NCBI GenBank assembly: GCA_003254905.1
Contig: QANU01012750.1
Location: 11,231-75,230 of the forward strand
From: Nissolia schottii
Lineage: Eukaryota; Streptophyta; Magnoliopsida; Fabales; Fabaceae
Length of the DNA: 64,000 nt
Direction: 5' to 3'
Under the pieces are notes generated by a model. The model was given only the letters and a program-made list of their open reading frames with translations. It was not told the DNA's origin and ran no database searches. Position numbers and translations under genes: made by a program. The stretch's first letter is position 1, and every line of letters begins with the position of its first letter. Positions 1-10,815 of this stretch are shown in pieces.

Positions 1-857
1 GTATTGTGGTAGACTCTTGTCTATTAAGTTACTATAGAACATGTTGTTGTTGATCCCCTAATCAATGGCTAGCAACATTTAAGGGCATAATGAGGTTCAT
101 TTTGATGTTTTTGGGTTAGGGTAGTTTGTTCTGTAGGTTTGTTTGACCTCATACTATTGTGAGCCATTTAAGCCTGCCCAGCTTAATTATTGACAAATTT
201 TGTGTAATGGCATATAATTGAGACATATTGGACCCAGTCTCAATATTTATGTTGAGATATCTTGTTACATCTCAAATGCATATGGGGCGTATGCAACTCA
301 TTGTTGAGCATGTAACCCGTATGGGTATAATGAGGTTTTTGATATATTGGTTTAGTGGGAGTTTTATCCCATATGTAATTTTCTTTTGGACCTCATGTGT
401 TACGTTGTCGTTTTATTAAAACGTTTGACAATAATTATTGATTAATGTAACGACAATTATCTTGCATTGCCATTTTTGTTTATTGTGATTCGCACAATTG
501 AAATTATGTATATTGTTGTTGTATAATGGCATAATATTGAGACATTTTGGACCCAGTCTCATGTTGTTATTGTAACGAGATTGTCTTTCAATCTCATACA
601 GCGTCTTGGGCAGATGATTGGGACGAATATTTTCACGTTCATAAAGGTCACCGAAATGTAGTGGTTTTTATTTCTGTATGATATCATTGCTCCTTCGAGT
701 GTGATTTTCTGCAGTAATGGAATACTTATACATTTCATTTTGGATCTTGTGGTTAAGAACGTTGTCTTATTCTAGTATTTATTGTGGCCACATAGTGTAA
801 GTTGATCTGGATTAATGTTTATTTTGCAATCTAATTTATGCTGTCCAAGTGGGAGAA
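1..857 (+). mobile_element. Putative copia-type LTR retrotransposon, 3' internal end
   Basis: AT-rich non-coding sequence ends in a purine tract (AAGTGGGAGAA, 847-857) directly followed by TGTTGGAAT, the usual copia arrangement of polypurine tract and 3' LTR start. Inside are two diverged copies of a segment carrying a small hairpin (GAGAC...GTCTC around 219-242 and 539-561), so the stretch is partly tandem-duplicated. No pol frame is visible; the 63-codon frame at 228-419 lies inside this repeat and is not gene-like. The body of the element would lie left of the window. Confidence 0.5.
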
Positions 858-1285
858 TGTTGGAATAATTATAATAATAATTATTTTATGGACATGCATA
901 AATTAATGTCTTTGTCCAGATTAAATTGTTCACCAGAAAAATAATGTATACATGTGTTGGATTAGCTGATGATAGGTGGGCTAGGTCCATCATTGTCTAA
1001 TGTATGGAAGAGTCCCTTCGCCTATCCTGTGTCAGTTTTTATTCTCCCTATTAAGAATAAAAATAAATACGGGCCCTTGGTTGGCTTGTGTGTGTGACTC
1101 CTGACACAGAGACTAAGAGACAGAAAACCTCTTCCTCTTCTCTCTCTTCTTCTGTTTTTCTCTCCTCTGCAGGCACCAGAAAAATGGCTTCCGCACCTTC
1201 AATTCCAGGTAATAATTTCTCCTCTCTATCACTATGAAATTGTTAATATCTCACATGCTGTGATTAGAACAAACATAATAATTTT
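858..1285 (+). mobile_element. Putative 3' LTR of the copia-type element
   Basis: The stretch begins TGTTGGAATAATTATAATAA immediately after the polypurine tract. It contains an AT-rich promoter-like part, then a CT-rich leader (about 1110-1165), typical of plant copia LTRs. The right end is approximate: I could not identify a clean CA terminus or test the 5-bp target duplication, because the 5' LTR is outside the window. Confidence 0.4.
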
Positions 1286-1296
1286 TCTTTCAGCAT

Positions 1297-1471
1297 TTAT
1301 ATACATAAAGTTTGTATTTTACCTCATGTAATGTTTGTGCACTAAATTAAGTATAGTTGAAAGTATCATTTACAAGTTTGTAATGTTTGTGCACTCGTGA
1401 GAATAAAGTTTGTGCATTATTAATGGTGTATGTATGAGTGTATGAAATTGGGTGTACATGTAGCATTTTTG
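1297..1471 (+). mobile_element. MITE, truncated copy (GTGTACAT family)
   Basis: Homologous to the complete element at 44521-44746 and, inverted, to 44208-44431. It shares the GTTTGTGCACTCGTGAGAAT core and the right terminus GTGTACATGTAGCATTTTTG. The left terminus is missing. Its right end coincides with the point where homology between repeat units 1 and 2 begins. Confidence 0.65.
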
Positions 1472-1744
1472 AAGCGATTATGGTGTAACTATAAGGTACT
1501 TGGATTGGATGTGTACGCTTTTGAACTTGTCTTAATTCATATACGAAGCTTGTAATTTGGTTTATCCGAAATAATGTTCAAATTTTTAAAAATAAAAGAT
1601 TAACATTACATAGCAAAAATAAAAGAAAAGGTCAACTAATTCCTACCATCACATCATTTTACATCAAACAAACAATCCAAAGGCAATTTCTAGAGAACTG
1701 ACATAATAATGGCAATGTACATTTGGAAATAACAGAGTTCTTCT

Positions 1745-4345
1745 TCAGCTTTCGTTAGCTTTAATTCTGGATCCATCGATAATAATCTGTTTGATGTGAG
1801 ATATCTTGGACCAATACTCTCCGACTTGTGGCTGACATTTTCTACCTAATTCAGGACAGCCTTTTATTCCGAAGAATTCAAGGGCGGTTAGGCAATGGAT
1901 GTCATCGGGGAGAGAGTTCAACTTTGGACAACCATTTATGATAAATGATTTTAGAAAAACCATTTTTGACAGCCACTCAGGAAGCGCCTCAAGGTTGTAG
2001 CAATCTTGAATCCACAAGCCTTGTAATGTGCTCGTAGATCCTTGGAGCCAATGAGGCAAGGTCTTCGCCAGCTGTGGCAAGGAACGAATACATAAGAATT
2101 TTAACCTCAGGTTGGAGTTCTTGTCCGACAATTCCAAATTCGTACAGCGAGAAATGACCAAACTCTTTAGCTGTGGAAAATGGTTAGTATCAAGTGGCAA
2201 AGACTTTAATCTCTTGCAAGACGCTATACTCAATGTTCGAAGAGTGGGCAGTTTTGTCCCTACAAACAAGGACTCGAGGTTGTCACAACCACCAAAACTT
2301 AAAACTTCAAGAGATCCCAGATTTGCAATGTCACTCTCAAGAAAAACAGATTGCTTGGTGGTTATATCCAGACTTCGAAGGCTGATCAAGTTTCTTAATT
2401 TTTTCGGCAATGTTTCAAGCTCTGTACATCCACCTAGACACAAATCTAGCAGATTTTGAAGCATGCAAATAGAATCAGGAAGTCTCTTTATTTTCTGATT
2501 ACGGTGAAGACAGAGATATCTTAAATGTTTTAACTTACAAACACATCGGGGCAAAGTTTCGAACGTAGAATCACTCAAATCCAAGAATCGCAAGAACTTG
2601 TAACTTGACGCCCATGTATTCAATAGAGACACATTTTTGGCTCCTATTCCTTTAATAGGAAACAATATAGTTTTCACATCTGCTGATTTTGGGGTCGAAG
2701 ATTCGATTGCCAAGATGTTGTTTTCAACAAATGACAAATGCTTAACACTCTCAGGTATATTTTGAATGTTTGAATTGACCAGTAAGCACTCATCTTTTGC
2801 AACATAAAGTGCAAGATCATGCACTAAATCATGTATTGTAAAAGCATAACCAATCCCAAAATCCATAACCTGCTGAATTAATGATCTTGATATTAGTTCA
2901 TTCAGATATTGATTGGCAATATCTTCTAGAGTTTGGCTTTTGTTTGGCGATGCAATGAGACCTAAAGCTCCCCAAATAGAAGTCATATTTGGACTTGTAT
3001 AGAGAAAACCCTTTGGGAAAAGGGAGAACAAAGCAAGACATTGCTTCAAGTAGGATGGCAATTGATCATAACTTAACTTTAATGAAGGCAATATGTCATT
3101 TTCCTTTTGTGGCAAATTCCAAATCTTATTATTTCTCACAAATTCCCACTCGCTTGTGTCGTGTTTTGAAAACAATAAACTTCCAAGCGTCCTTATTGCC
3201 AAGGGAACTCCTTTGCACTTTTTCACAATTTCTCTTCCAATAATTACCAAATCTGGATGCTTTTCATCTTCTCCTTCTTTGAAAGCCCATTTAAGAAGTA
3301 GAGACAACGAATCATTCGGAGGAAGGCCTTTCAAAATGTAAGGTGAAATGGTGCCCATCATGGAAGCGATCGCATGACTACGTGTCGTCACTAAGACTTT
3401 ACTTCCTTGGGTAGCCACTTGCAACAAATCCCTCAACTGAACCCATTTAACAAGGTCCTCATTCCATACGTCGTCCAAGACGAGTAGGAACTTTTGACCA
3501 ACAATCTTGTTTGTTAGATGACTTGTTAGTTGCTCCATGTTTAATTCCATTAAGTTCTGTTGGCCCACACGAGCATCAATAGGAGCAAACTCATCAGCGC
3601 AACTTATAATTTTAATAACCAGTTGCCTAAGATCAAAGTCATCAGAAACACACACCCACATTCTCATTTGAAAAGAATCAGTTATCCTCTTGTCATGGAA
3701 CACAAGCTTAGCAAGTGTGGTCTTTCCCATTCCTCCAATTCCCTGAATGGGGAGAACAGAGATACTTTTATCACCAGCACCTCTAGGATTATGTTGCATC
3801 AAGAGTTGTTGTATGATCTCTTCTTTATCATGTTCCCTCCCTATCACATCTGACTCAAGAACATGGGAGTATGTCATGTCCCTCCTATGCACACCTCTCC
3901 TATCAACATCGATTCTTTCAAGGCCAAAGTTATTCCTGTTAGCTGCAACACCGTCTAACCTTTTCTTGATTTCTCTAATTTGTTTAGCTATCTTACAGCG
4001 AAACACAAGTGGGTTAGAAGTTGAGAAGAAGCGATCTACCTTGGTTTTGGTGGTACCGTAAGTTCTGACCACTTGCTTGCGTAAAGCTTCGCACTCAACT
4101 TCATCAAGCACGTTCTCAGCATCAGAGAAGACATGTTTGATCTGCTTCAGCCATTCTCGCAGCTCATGGTTGTTGTCCTGCTTCTTCTCAGCATCGACCA
4201 ACACTTGTTTGATGTATAATACAGTTTGCTTAAACTCTCGCAGGTCATCATATACACCCAACACCAAAGAAGCTTCTTCGTATGCACGAGAAGCTACTTT
4301 CCCAATCAACGACTCTGCAATGCTGAAGAGGAACGATTCTGCCAT
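1745..4345 (-). CDS. NLR1: CC-NB-LRR resistance-type protein (RGA-like CNL), 866 aa
   Basis: Predicted cytoplasmic immune receptor that switches state through nucleotide binding when a pathogen effector or its effect is sensed. Single open frame of normal CNL length. Residues 1-130 form the Rx-type coiled-coil domain, with an EDVID-like segment near 75-84. The NB-ARC spans about 165-510: P-loop GIGGMGKTT 202-210, RNBS-A around MWVCVSDDFD 229-238, kinase-2 FLLVLDDVW 286-294, RNBS-B KVLVTTRS 316-323, GLPL motif GVPLA 379-383, RNBS-D CLALFSLFPK 436-445, and MHD motif present as IHD 504-506. About ten leucine-rich repeats follow (580-850). The start ATG sits in a favourable ATGG context and is conserved in NLR2 and NLR3. 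RNBS-D is followed by GFL where NLR2 and NLR3 have DFI. The last residues (SRIKANES) differ from the paralogs through small indels. All key catalytic motifs are present, so it is probably functional; expression is unknown. Confidence 0.93.
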   Translation of the reverse strand: MAESFLFSIAESLIGKVASRAYEEASLVLGVYDDLREFKQTVLYIKQVLVDAEKKQDNNHELREWLKQIKHVFSDAENVLDEVECEALRKQVVRTYGTTKTKVDRFFSTSNPLVFRCKIAKQIREIKKRLDGVAANRNNFGLERIDVDRRGVHRRDMTYSHVLESDVIGREHDKEEIIQQLLMQHNPRGAGDKSISVLPIQGIGGMGKTTLAKLVFHDKRITDSFQMRMWVCVSDDFDLRQLVIKIISCADEFAPIDARVGQQNLMELNMEQLTSHLTNKIVGQKFLLVLDDVWNEDLVKWVQLRDLLQVATQGSKVLVTTRSHAIASMMGTISPYILKGLPPNDSLSLLLKWAFKEGEDEKHPDLVIIGREIVKKCKGVPLAIRTLGSLLFSKHDTSEWEFVRNNKIWNLPQKENDILPSLKLSYDQLPSYLKQCLALFSLFPKGFLYTSPNMTSIWGALGLIASPNKSQTLEDIANQYLNELISRSLIQQVMDFGIGYAFTIHDLVHDLALYVAKDECLLVNSNIQNIPESVKHLSFVENNILAIESSTPKSADVKTILFPIKGIGAKNVSLLNTWASSYKFLRFLDLSDSTFETLPRCVCKLKHLRYLCLHRNQKIKRLPDSICMLQNLLDLCLGGCTELETLPKKLRNLISLRSLDITTKQSVFLESDIANLGSLEVLSFGGCDNLESLFVGTKLPTLRTLSIASCKRLKSLPLDTNHFPQLKSLVISRCTNLELSDKNSNLRLKFLCIRSLPQLAKTLPHWLQGSTSTLQGLWIQDCYNLEALPEWLSKMVFLKSFIINGCPKLNSLPDDIHCLTALEFFGIKGCPELGRKCQPQVGEYWSKISHIKQIIIDGSRIKANES

Positions 4346-5002
4346 GGCTACCTATCATCACGAGATCAAAGATACGTTAATTAATTAGGAACTAATGCAT
4401 AATGACTCTATCCAGAACACAATGTGACATTTTTATTACTTTTAATTTTAATCATTCATAAAAGATCTAATTATCATGATTAATTCCAACTTACACACGC
4501 TTTAATTGAGAGGGTAGGCCAGGAAAGCAAGTGCCACACAGTTTCGAGATGCAGGGGATGTGCCTGTAAAACATTAATTGGTGAATATTTTGACAAGTTT
4601 TTTTTAATAAGTTTTTTTATGAAAGTTCTAAATTTATTTAAGACGAAAAATCAGTGGCGATATGAGAAACCAGAAAGTCTAGAGCACAACCTCGTACCAT
4701 ACATTAGAACTTAAAGCTATAGCTGTGGCTAATTTTGCTAGACAATCAACCACATAATTTGCAGAATGATAAGTATAAATGACAATTGAAATTAATGAAG
4801 CAAGAAATATCTATATTAATATATAAAACATAAGATTAATCAAACAATACAAATGACACATGAAGTGACTACGAGATTTTAACAGTTAGCGTTATTTATT
4901 TATTAAAAAAACCCAAAATAAATAAATAAAATTCATAAATAAGAAATTTGACCGAAGGCTTGAAACCAATGATCTAGGAGATCAAAGATACGTTAATTAG
5001 TT

Positions 5003-5048
<46 letters not shown>

Positions 5049-5303
5049 AGGGGGAAATAGCTGAATTCCGAAAACTTGAGAAATAGATAAATAACACATG
5101 AAGTGACTACGAGATTTTGGAAAATTGAAGTTATTTAGTTAAAAAAATGCCCAAAATAAACAAAAAAAAATCATAAAGAAAGAATACGAATAATAAATTT
5201 GAACAAAGAATTGAAATATATTTAAAATGGAANACATGAGAAATTTAATCAGTTGACTAATTGTGATAAACTATTTTAGGAGAAAATCACAAGAAAAAAA
5301 AAA
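4346..5303 (-). promoter_or_regulatory. Upstream region of NLR1, conserved between units
   Basis: The sequence immediately 5' of NLR1 is highly similar to 20016-20688 (NLR2) and 43668-45080 (NLR3). It presumably holds promoter and 5' UTR elements, but I could not place a TATA box or transcription start with confidence. It includes an AT microsatellite and a single N at 5233. Unit 3 has about 270 bp extra at that N, so sequence may be missing here. Confidence 0.4.
5006..5042. repeat. (AT)n microsatellite
   Basis: Uninterrupted AT dinucleotide run in the NLR1 upstream region. A run at the equivalent place in unit 3 (44863-44889) is shorter. Confidence 0.95.
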
Positions 5304-5620
5304 TGTCAAACGGGCTAGTACGACCCATTTAGGCTTGGTCTGGCTAATCTATGGGCCTAAACGGGCTCGGCCTTAACGGATTTTTACTATTCTTGGGCTG
5401 GCTTTTATAGTTTTAGTCTGTCTATTTATTTGGGTAAACGGGTTAGTCCACAGATTTTGCTTATGTTAATACTAAACGGACCAATTTAGCCCGCATGTTA
5501 AAACAGGTCAGACCTAAACGAGCTTTTACTATTCACAAGATGAATTTTATACGTTTGATCCGTTCATTTAATCGGGTAAACGGGTTGGGCTCCCAGACCG
5601 GACTTATTTTGATAGCCCTA
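5304..5620. mobile_element. Non-autonomous hAT element, left end lost
   Basis: Counterpart of the complete hAT elements at 20711-21014 and 45459-45759. It shows the same internal purine-rich GGGCCTAAACGGGCTCGG tracts and the right terminus TTTTGATAGCCCTA. The left TAGGG terminus is replaced by an A-run. Confidence 0.75.
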
Positions 5621-6427
5621 GCCCTACTTGCAAGTAAGCGCCTCAAATTTCTAAATCTTTCAATTTATCTGTTAAACTTTCACTCACTTTCAAATAGCTA
5701 CCACTGGGGTGTTCATGGGTCGGTTAGGTTGGGTTGCCCTTTACCCGAACCCCGATCCTATATTTAGACCGGTAAATTTTGAGGACTCGGATCCAGCCCT
5801 AAACTTGATAGACCCTATCATCTTTGGGCCGAGTTAAAACTCGAGTTTGGATCAGGACAAAAACAAACCAAAACGGGTCACAATTATCTCAAACTTCAAA
5901 ATAAAAAATAACATCCATTAAAAAATAATTTTTAAAAAATTGCTAACTAAACATTGTATTTCCTAACTAAATACTCATTAATTTCAAACACTACAACAAA
6001 ATAAAATAAAATTTATAACTTTAGCGTTCCTATTGAAACTTTCATAATTCTAGTAGAACATAAACAACAAAAAACAATAAGTGCACAACAATAAATTTCT
6101 AAACATCAAAATAGACGTGGGATGAGAAGAAAAAAATATAAAAATGTATAATAGTAATGCACGCGAGCCGGTCCGAGGAACCCGAGACTAAACCCGAACC
6201 AGGTATGAATTAAAATCAATTTTTTTTAGAGTTTTTTAAAATTCGGCCTAATTAAAATCGGGCCTAATTGAAGTTCTTAATTAATTTGAGAATGAAATTT
6301 ACGGAGACATTTGTCTTTTAGGTGTGAATTGAAAATTGTGAGCAATGATAACATCATTTTCATTCAATTTTTTTTAAAGCATTTGGAAAGAGCCATACCA
6401 TTTCATTAACATAAAACATGTAAGAAA
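5621..6427. other. Intergenic spacer with unit-1-specific segment
   Basis: From about 5705 to 6262 the sequence (beginning GGGGTGTTCATGGGTCGG) has no match in units 2 or 3. It replaces about 1.9 kb that unit 2 has at 21100-22970. The GGGTGTTCATGGGTCGG start resembles ends of plant hAT-like elements, but I found no matching opposite end. No coding potential seen. Homology to the other units resumes at about 6266. Confidence 0.5.
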
Positions 6428-6750
6428 TTAATAATTGGGTTAATTAAGTTTTTAGTCTCTGTAATTTGGGAAAGTTTGGTTTTAGTCCCTCAGTGTCAGT
6501 TTTAGTCCTTGTAAATATCAAAATTTGGTTTTGGTCCCTGTTGACGGTGGAAGAGTAACGGTGCTAACGTGGCACTTGACGTCGTTGACTGGGCGTCACA
6601 CCTGGGCACGCCACATGGCAGAGCCCGTCTTTTGGCCCAACCCAGGACCCAACCCGACCCGACCCGTTTAAAAAAAAAAACCACAAAATCCCAAACACCC
6701 CAAACCAAACGGGCCAAAAATTCCCAAATCTACAGGCACCCCCCCGCGAC

Positions 6751-7162
6751 TAGGGCTGTCAAAATTGGCCCGACCCGTTTACCCCGATTAAATGGACGGG
6801 CTTTATATGCAAAAAATAGGCCCGCAAAAATTTGAAAAAAATTGGACTGGCCCGTTTAAGCCCAGTCCGTTTAGGCCTGGCACGTTTGCCAGTTAATTTT
6901 TTTAAAAAAATTTTAAATAATTTTTTTAAATTTTTTGAACTTTTTTTGGACATTTTTGATTTTTTTTAAATTTTTTTATATTTTTATAAAAATAAATGGG
7001 CTAGCAGGCGGCCCGTTTAGGCCTGCAGACCGATTATAAATGAACTAGGCTTGAAAAATATGCATATTTTTTGCCCGGCCCATTTAGGCCCGCGAGCCTT
7101 GACGAGCCGGGTCTTAACGGGAGGGCCTAAATGGGCCGGGCCTGCCCGTTTTGACACCCCTA
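6751..7162. mobile_element. hAT element nested in the Pack-MULE left TIR
   Basis: Ends TAGGGCTGTCAAAA and (inverted) TAGGGGTGTCAAAA are flanked by a perfect 8-bp duplication CCCGCGAC (6743-6750 and 7163-7170). The matching right TIR of the Pack-MULE lacks it, giving an internal empty site. Terminal GGCCCGACCCG-type inverted repeats are visible. The 412-bp length and absence of coding sequence mark it as non-autonomous. Confidence 0.92.
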
Positions 7163-7279
7163 CCCGCGACCACGCACCCCCTTCCCCCACCGCATCGCCT
7201 CCGACCAGCCGTCGTCGTCGCCGCACAGCCGCTGTCGCTGCCGTCGTGCGCGGGCTGCTCTCTTCTCTCTTCTCTCTTT

Positions 7280-7625
7280 GTGGATGAGTTCCAGTCGGCC
7301 AATGGCCTTGAGGTTTCTTTTCTGGAGAAGCAATCCCTGAAAGGTGGTTATTCTTGTTCTCGTCATCTAATATGTCTGTTTGTGTCTCTTACCCTAAAGC
7401 AGCAATGGGTCAATTGAATTCAATTGTACTTATGCAGATGTGTGCGTTCTGGAGCTAGCCTCCTCTGATTTGATAATGTTGGGGAATAATATCAAAGCGG
7501 CTGCTTTCGGCTCTTGTTGGAAAGAGGTACTCTGTGAAGCCCAGCTCGTGCCAGGCAAAATTCATGCTGGCAGCCCTGCTGTCCTTGTTATTGCTTCATC
7601 TGCCTTAAGATCCATTCACCTCTTA
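7280..7625 (+). pseudogene. Captured gene fragment in Pack-MULE, CMSS1/Cms1-like
   Basis: Exon 1 (about 7280-7343), a 94-bp intron with GT..AG ends (7344-7437, acceptor TTATGCAG) and exon 2 (7438-7625) join into one open frame of roughly 85 codons. The exon 2 product includes WKEVLCEAQLVPGKI and GSPAVLVIASSALRSIHLLR. From memory this resembles the middle of plant CMSS1 (Cms1-like small-subunit/90S pre-ribosome protein), where a similar LxIxSSALRxLELLR stretch occurs; I could not search a database. The fragment lacks both ends of such a protein and is bounded by the MULE inverted repeats. It is a transduplicated piece, not a full gene. Whether it is transcribed is unknown. Confidence 0.6.
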
Positions 7626-8048
7626 AGGTCTCCGAGAGAAGAGAGCAGCCCCGCGCACGACGGCAGCTTGTGCGGCGGCGACGGTGGCTGGTCGGAGGCG
7701 ATGCAGTGGGGGAAGGGGGTGCGTGGTCGCGGGGGGTGTCTGCAGATTTGGGAATTTTTGGCCCAATTGGTTTGGGGTGTTTGGGGATTTTGAGGATTTT
7801 TGGTTTTTTTTTTTAAAACGGGTCGGGTCCTGGGTTGGGCCAAAAGTCGGGCTCCACCACGTGGCGTGTCGACGTGTAACGCCCCGTCAGCAACGTCAAG
7901 TGCCACGTCAACACCGTTACTCTTTCACCGTCAACAGGGATCAAAACCAAATTTTGATATTTTACAAGGACTAAAACTGACACTAAGGGACTAAAACCAA
8001 ACTTTCCCAAATTACAGGGACTAAAAACTTAATTAACCCTTAATAATT

Positions 8049-9083
8049 TTAGTATTTTATGTTTAGATATTTGATTTACTTTGTAATTTAATAAGTTACA
8101 TGAAAGTTTGTCAAATGTTATTTTATTTATTTATGTTTTGAGATTGATTTCTATATATGCATGGTAAATAAACTACCCACTATTATAAATTTAGAATGTT
8201 GTCAAACCATGGTAAGTAAACTACCCACGATTATAAACTACACATCATGATTTCAATTCTTTTTTTTTATTTTAAATTTTTACTATAATGTTGAGTTATT
8301 TTACAATGGTCGGTGCAAAGAAATTGAACTATTGGGTTTTACTAAATCTACTCCACCATAGAATTAATATGCAGTAGCATTTAAAAAGTTTAAATTCATT
8401 AATTATTGATTAATATTGTTTAACATACTTGATGTTAATAAAATAATTTCTTTATGAATATGATTATTTATTTTAATAATTGTAAATGTTCTTTATTTTC
8501 CATGCGTTGCACGCCTTAAAACAAAAACACTACTAAGTAAAAATATCCTGAGAAATAGACCCCAAATATGACAAGTCTCTATCCTCATATTGAGTCCTCT
8601 TCATAAAATAATTCATTAAAAAAAAAAAAAAAACTAGTTAGCAAGAGTTAACGTTTGGAAATGCTTACCGAATTAAACAAGCAGCCTCGAGAGGAATCAG
8701 AAATGTAGTAGCCTTTGATTGAAGAAGAGATGCTAATTAATGATCAGTGTTTGAGATGCTCACATGAAAGTAAACAATAATATGGGGTGCCAATTGAAGA
8801 ACGCCATCAGCAGTTTAAGAGAGGAAAGTGGAAAGTTGACTCTAATTAGGAACACCTAATTAACAAAACAATCGTAGGTGAATATCAGAATATGAGATGA
8901 GGCTTACTTGTGATATATATGCTATGTTATATATAGAAGAAGGGGAGAGGGCATTCAATCCGTTAACCTCCCAAGAAGCAACCAGTTTTTGTTAACTGAA
9001 CACAGATAAGGATTTGTTCTCCACAATTCACACCTCGATGGCCCAAAAAAAAAGGCAAATAATTATATGCTGTTTAAGCTTAG

Positions 9084-9126
<43 letters not shown>

Positions 9127-9283
9127 TTTCTATAATGCATTATTTTTATAAAGGGTATCATATTTGATTTTGGGATTTCCATATATCGAAATGGAAAGAT
9201 ATTTTGTGGTCAATAACATATTACTTCGTGTAGGAATTGGGAAGGGGTTAGAAGCATACCATGGGTTCACATAAAAAGGGGGG
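8049..9283. other. Shared AT-rich intergenic spacer
   Basis: Homologous to 23140-23354 plus 27604-28343 in unit 2 and to 48898-50226 in unit 3. It contains an AT microsatellite at 9085-9124. No open frame or RNA gene recognised. Confidence 0.7.
9085..9124. repeat. (AT)n microsatellite
   Basis: AT run at the same unit position as 28322-28343 (interrupted by the N gap) and 50030-50069. Confidence 0.95.
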
Positions 9284-10815
9284 GGGTAATGCTCTACTTA
9301 GTCCCTTAGCTTTTAACCGGTACTCACATTGGTCCCTCAATAGAAGAAAGTGTCAACGTGGTCCTTGTCCATTAGCACTGTGACAGAGGGCGACGTGTCC
9401 GTTAACTCTGTCGTAATCAGCAAGTGCGAACAATTTCTACAAACCCTAATCGTCTCCCAACCCCCTAGATAAACTCCATTAAAAACATAACTTGAAACCA
9501 CAAACTGGAACACCATGAACTTCAACATTATCTTATAAACATCTTATACATATTCACATACAACATGATCAATTTATGATTTAAAAGATGACCTCATGAA
9601 TTTATATATAAAAAGGTTTCATGATTTCTAAAATAAGTTCACTAAAGGTTTCTTAACACGATCAATATAAATATGGTTTCATAAACATAAGCTCAATGCT
9701 GACACGAGAACAACTTACTAGATTAACATCACATAACAACTCAATGTAGTTTGGAACATCGCATTTAGTCATTGATCTTCAGCAATGTAGTGTCATGACA
9801 ATGTTGAAACGTTGACGCTATGAATGAATAGAATGCGTGCAACTCTATAGTGCCCTACCAGAACTATGGCGTTGTTGTTGTGACAACAAACTACAGAATG
9901 ACTAATCAATCCTTATTTGATTGATCATCGACATGAACAAAGACAAGAAAAGCATACTTAACTTAAAGAACAATGAACAATTTAGAGAGACTACGTCTTT
10001 CCAGGAGAGAGGTGAGTTTCAGGATACCACAAACTCAACTTAACGGAGCTATAACCTCTGGGATGAAGAACACTAAAGGAAGAAGAGGGTTTCTGAGCTA
10101 GGAGGGTTTAGAGGTGTTACTAGGGTTCAACAACTCTAAATTTTTATGAAACAATGATATAAATATAAAAGGTTTGAGTTAAACTTGGAACTAGGTCAAA
10201 CTGGCAAACTCTCAATGTTATAGTTCCTAGTCATGCTGCAACATTGACATGAATACTTTCTGACCCGGTAAATCTAGGACTCGCAATGCCTAGTCAACAT
10301 GAGCGCCATTGTGTTGCCCCCTGAGCAAGTTAATTTGGACACAATGAGCTCAAGAAAAAGTCCTGGTCCAGTAAGTTTGAGAGTAAGTCCCAACCTGTAG
10401 GGAGCAAATCCCTATGAAGGTTGCTTCAGCGAGCATTTATTTCTATTAGTTGTACGTGAAGGTGGTTTTCCTTGTATGTGGTCACAATCATTTTGGCTTG
10501 TGACAATCCTGGTGGTAATAAATGGAGGGCTAATGGTGACAACATTTGAAATGTTCAGGGACTACGTGGTTTTTTTTTTTCTTTCTTTGAGGGACTAATT
10601 TGGACATTGATGTAATGTTCAGGGACCAATTTGGACGTTCGCCCTTACTGACTACGATAAAGTTAAGAGACACATCACCTTCTACACAATACAAATGGAC
10701 AAAGGGTCTAATGGAAAACCGTGTGAAATGTTCAAGAACTGGATTGACATTTTTCTTTTGTTGAGGGACTAATGTGAACGTGGGTAAAAAGCCCAAGGAC
10801 TAAGTAGGGCATTCC
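9284..10815. mobile_element. ~1.5 kb TIR element (Mutator-like?), unit 1 copy
   Basis: The left end GGGTAATGCTCTACTTAGTC and the inverted right end AGGGAATGCCCTACTTAGTC belong to diverged inverted repeats about 150-200 bp long. These continue through the TCCCTCAA and GTAATCAGCAAG segments. It is present at the same place in all three units, so it predates the duplications. Flanking A/G-rich runs prevent a clear target duplication, so the superfamily is uncertain. The interior is non-coding; open frames near the ends are translations of the inverted repeats. Confidence 0.7.

Larger units (their letters stand above)
6437..8039. mobile_element. Pack-MULE (Mutator-like element with captured gene fragment)
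   Basis: Termini are GGGTTAATTAAGTTTTTAGT and its near-perfect inverse, flanked by a perfect 9-bp target duplication TTAATAATT (6428-6436 and 8040-8048). Units 2 and 3 show the single-copy empty site near 23134 and 48888. The terminal inverted repeats are about 435 bp each once the nested hAT element is removed. The internal part (about 7280-7630) is a host gene fragment. Nine-bp duplications and long inverted repeats are hallmarks of Mutator-like elements. No transposase is encoded, so it is non-autonomous. Confidence 0.93.

Noticed and set aside
2112-2459. 115-codon plus-strand open frame, recurring at 17782-18129 and 41422-41769
   Set aside because: It is antisense to the LRR region of each NLR and is conserved only because the NLR sequence is; no domain or independent conservation pattern. 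The same applies to the other plus-strand frames inside the four NLR genes.
6502-8010. Several 60-120 codon open frames on both strands
   Set aside because: They lie in the inverted repeats of the Pack-MULE and nested hAT and mirror each other. Only the spliced captured fragment has coding character.
8640-8770. Possible non-coding 5' UTR exon for an upstream minus-strand gene (donor TTCGGTAAGC)
   Set aside because: The sequence is conserved in all units, but no matching acceptor before the NLR start could be tied to it; evidence is too thin.
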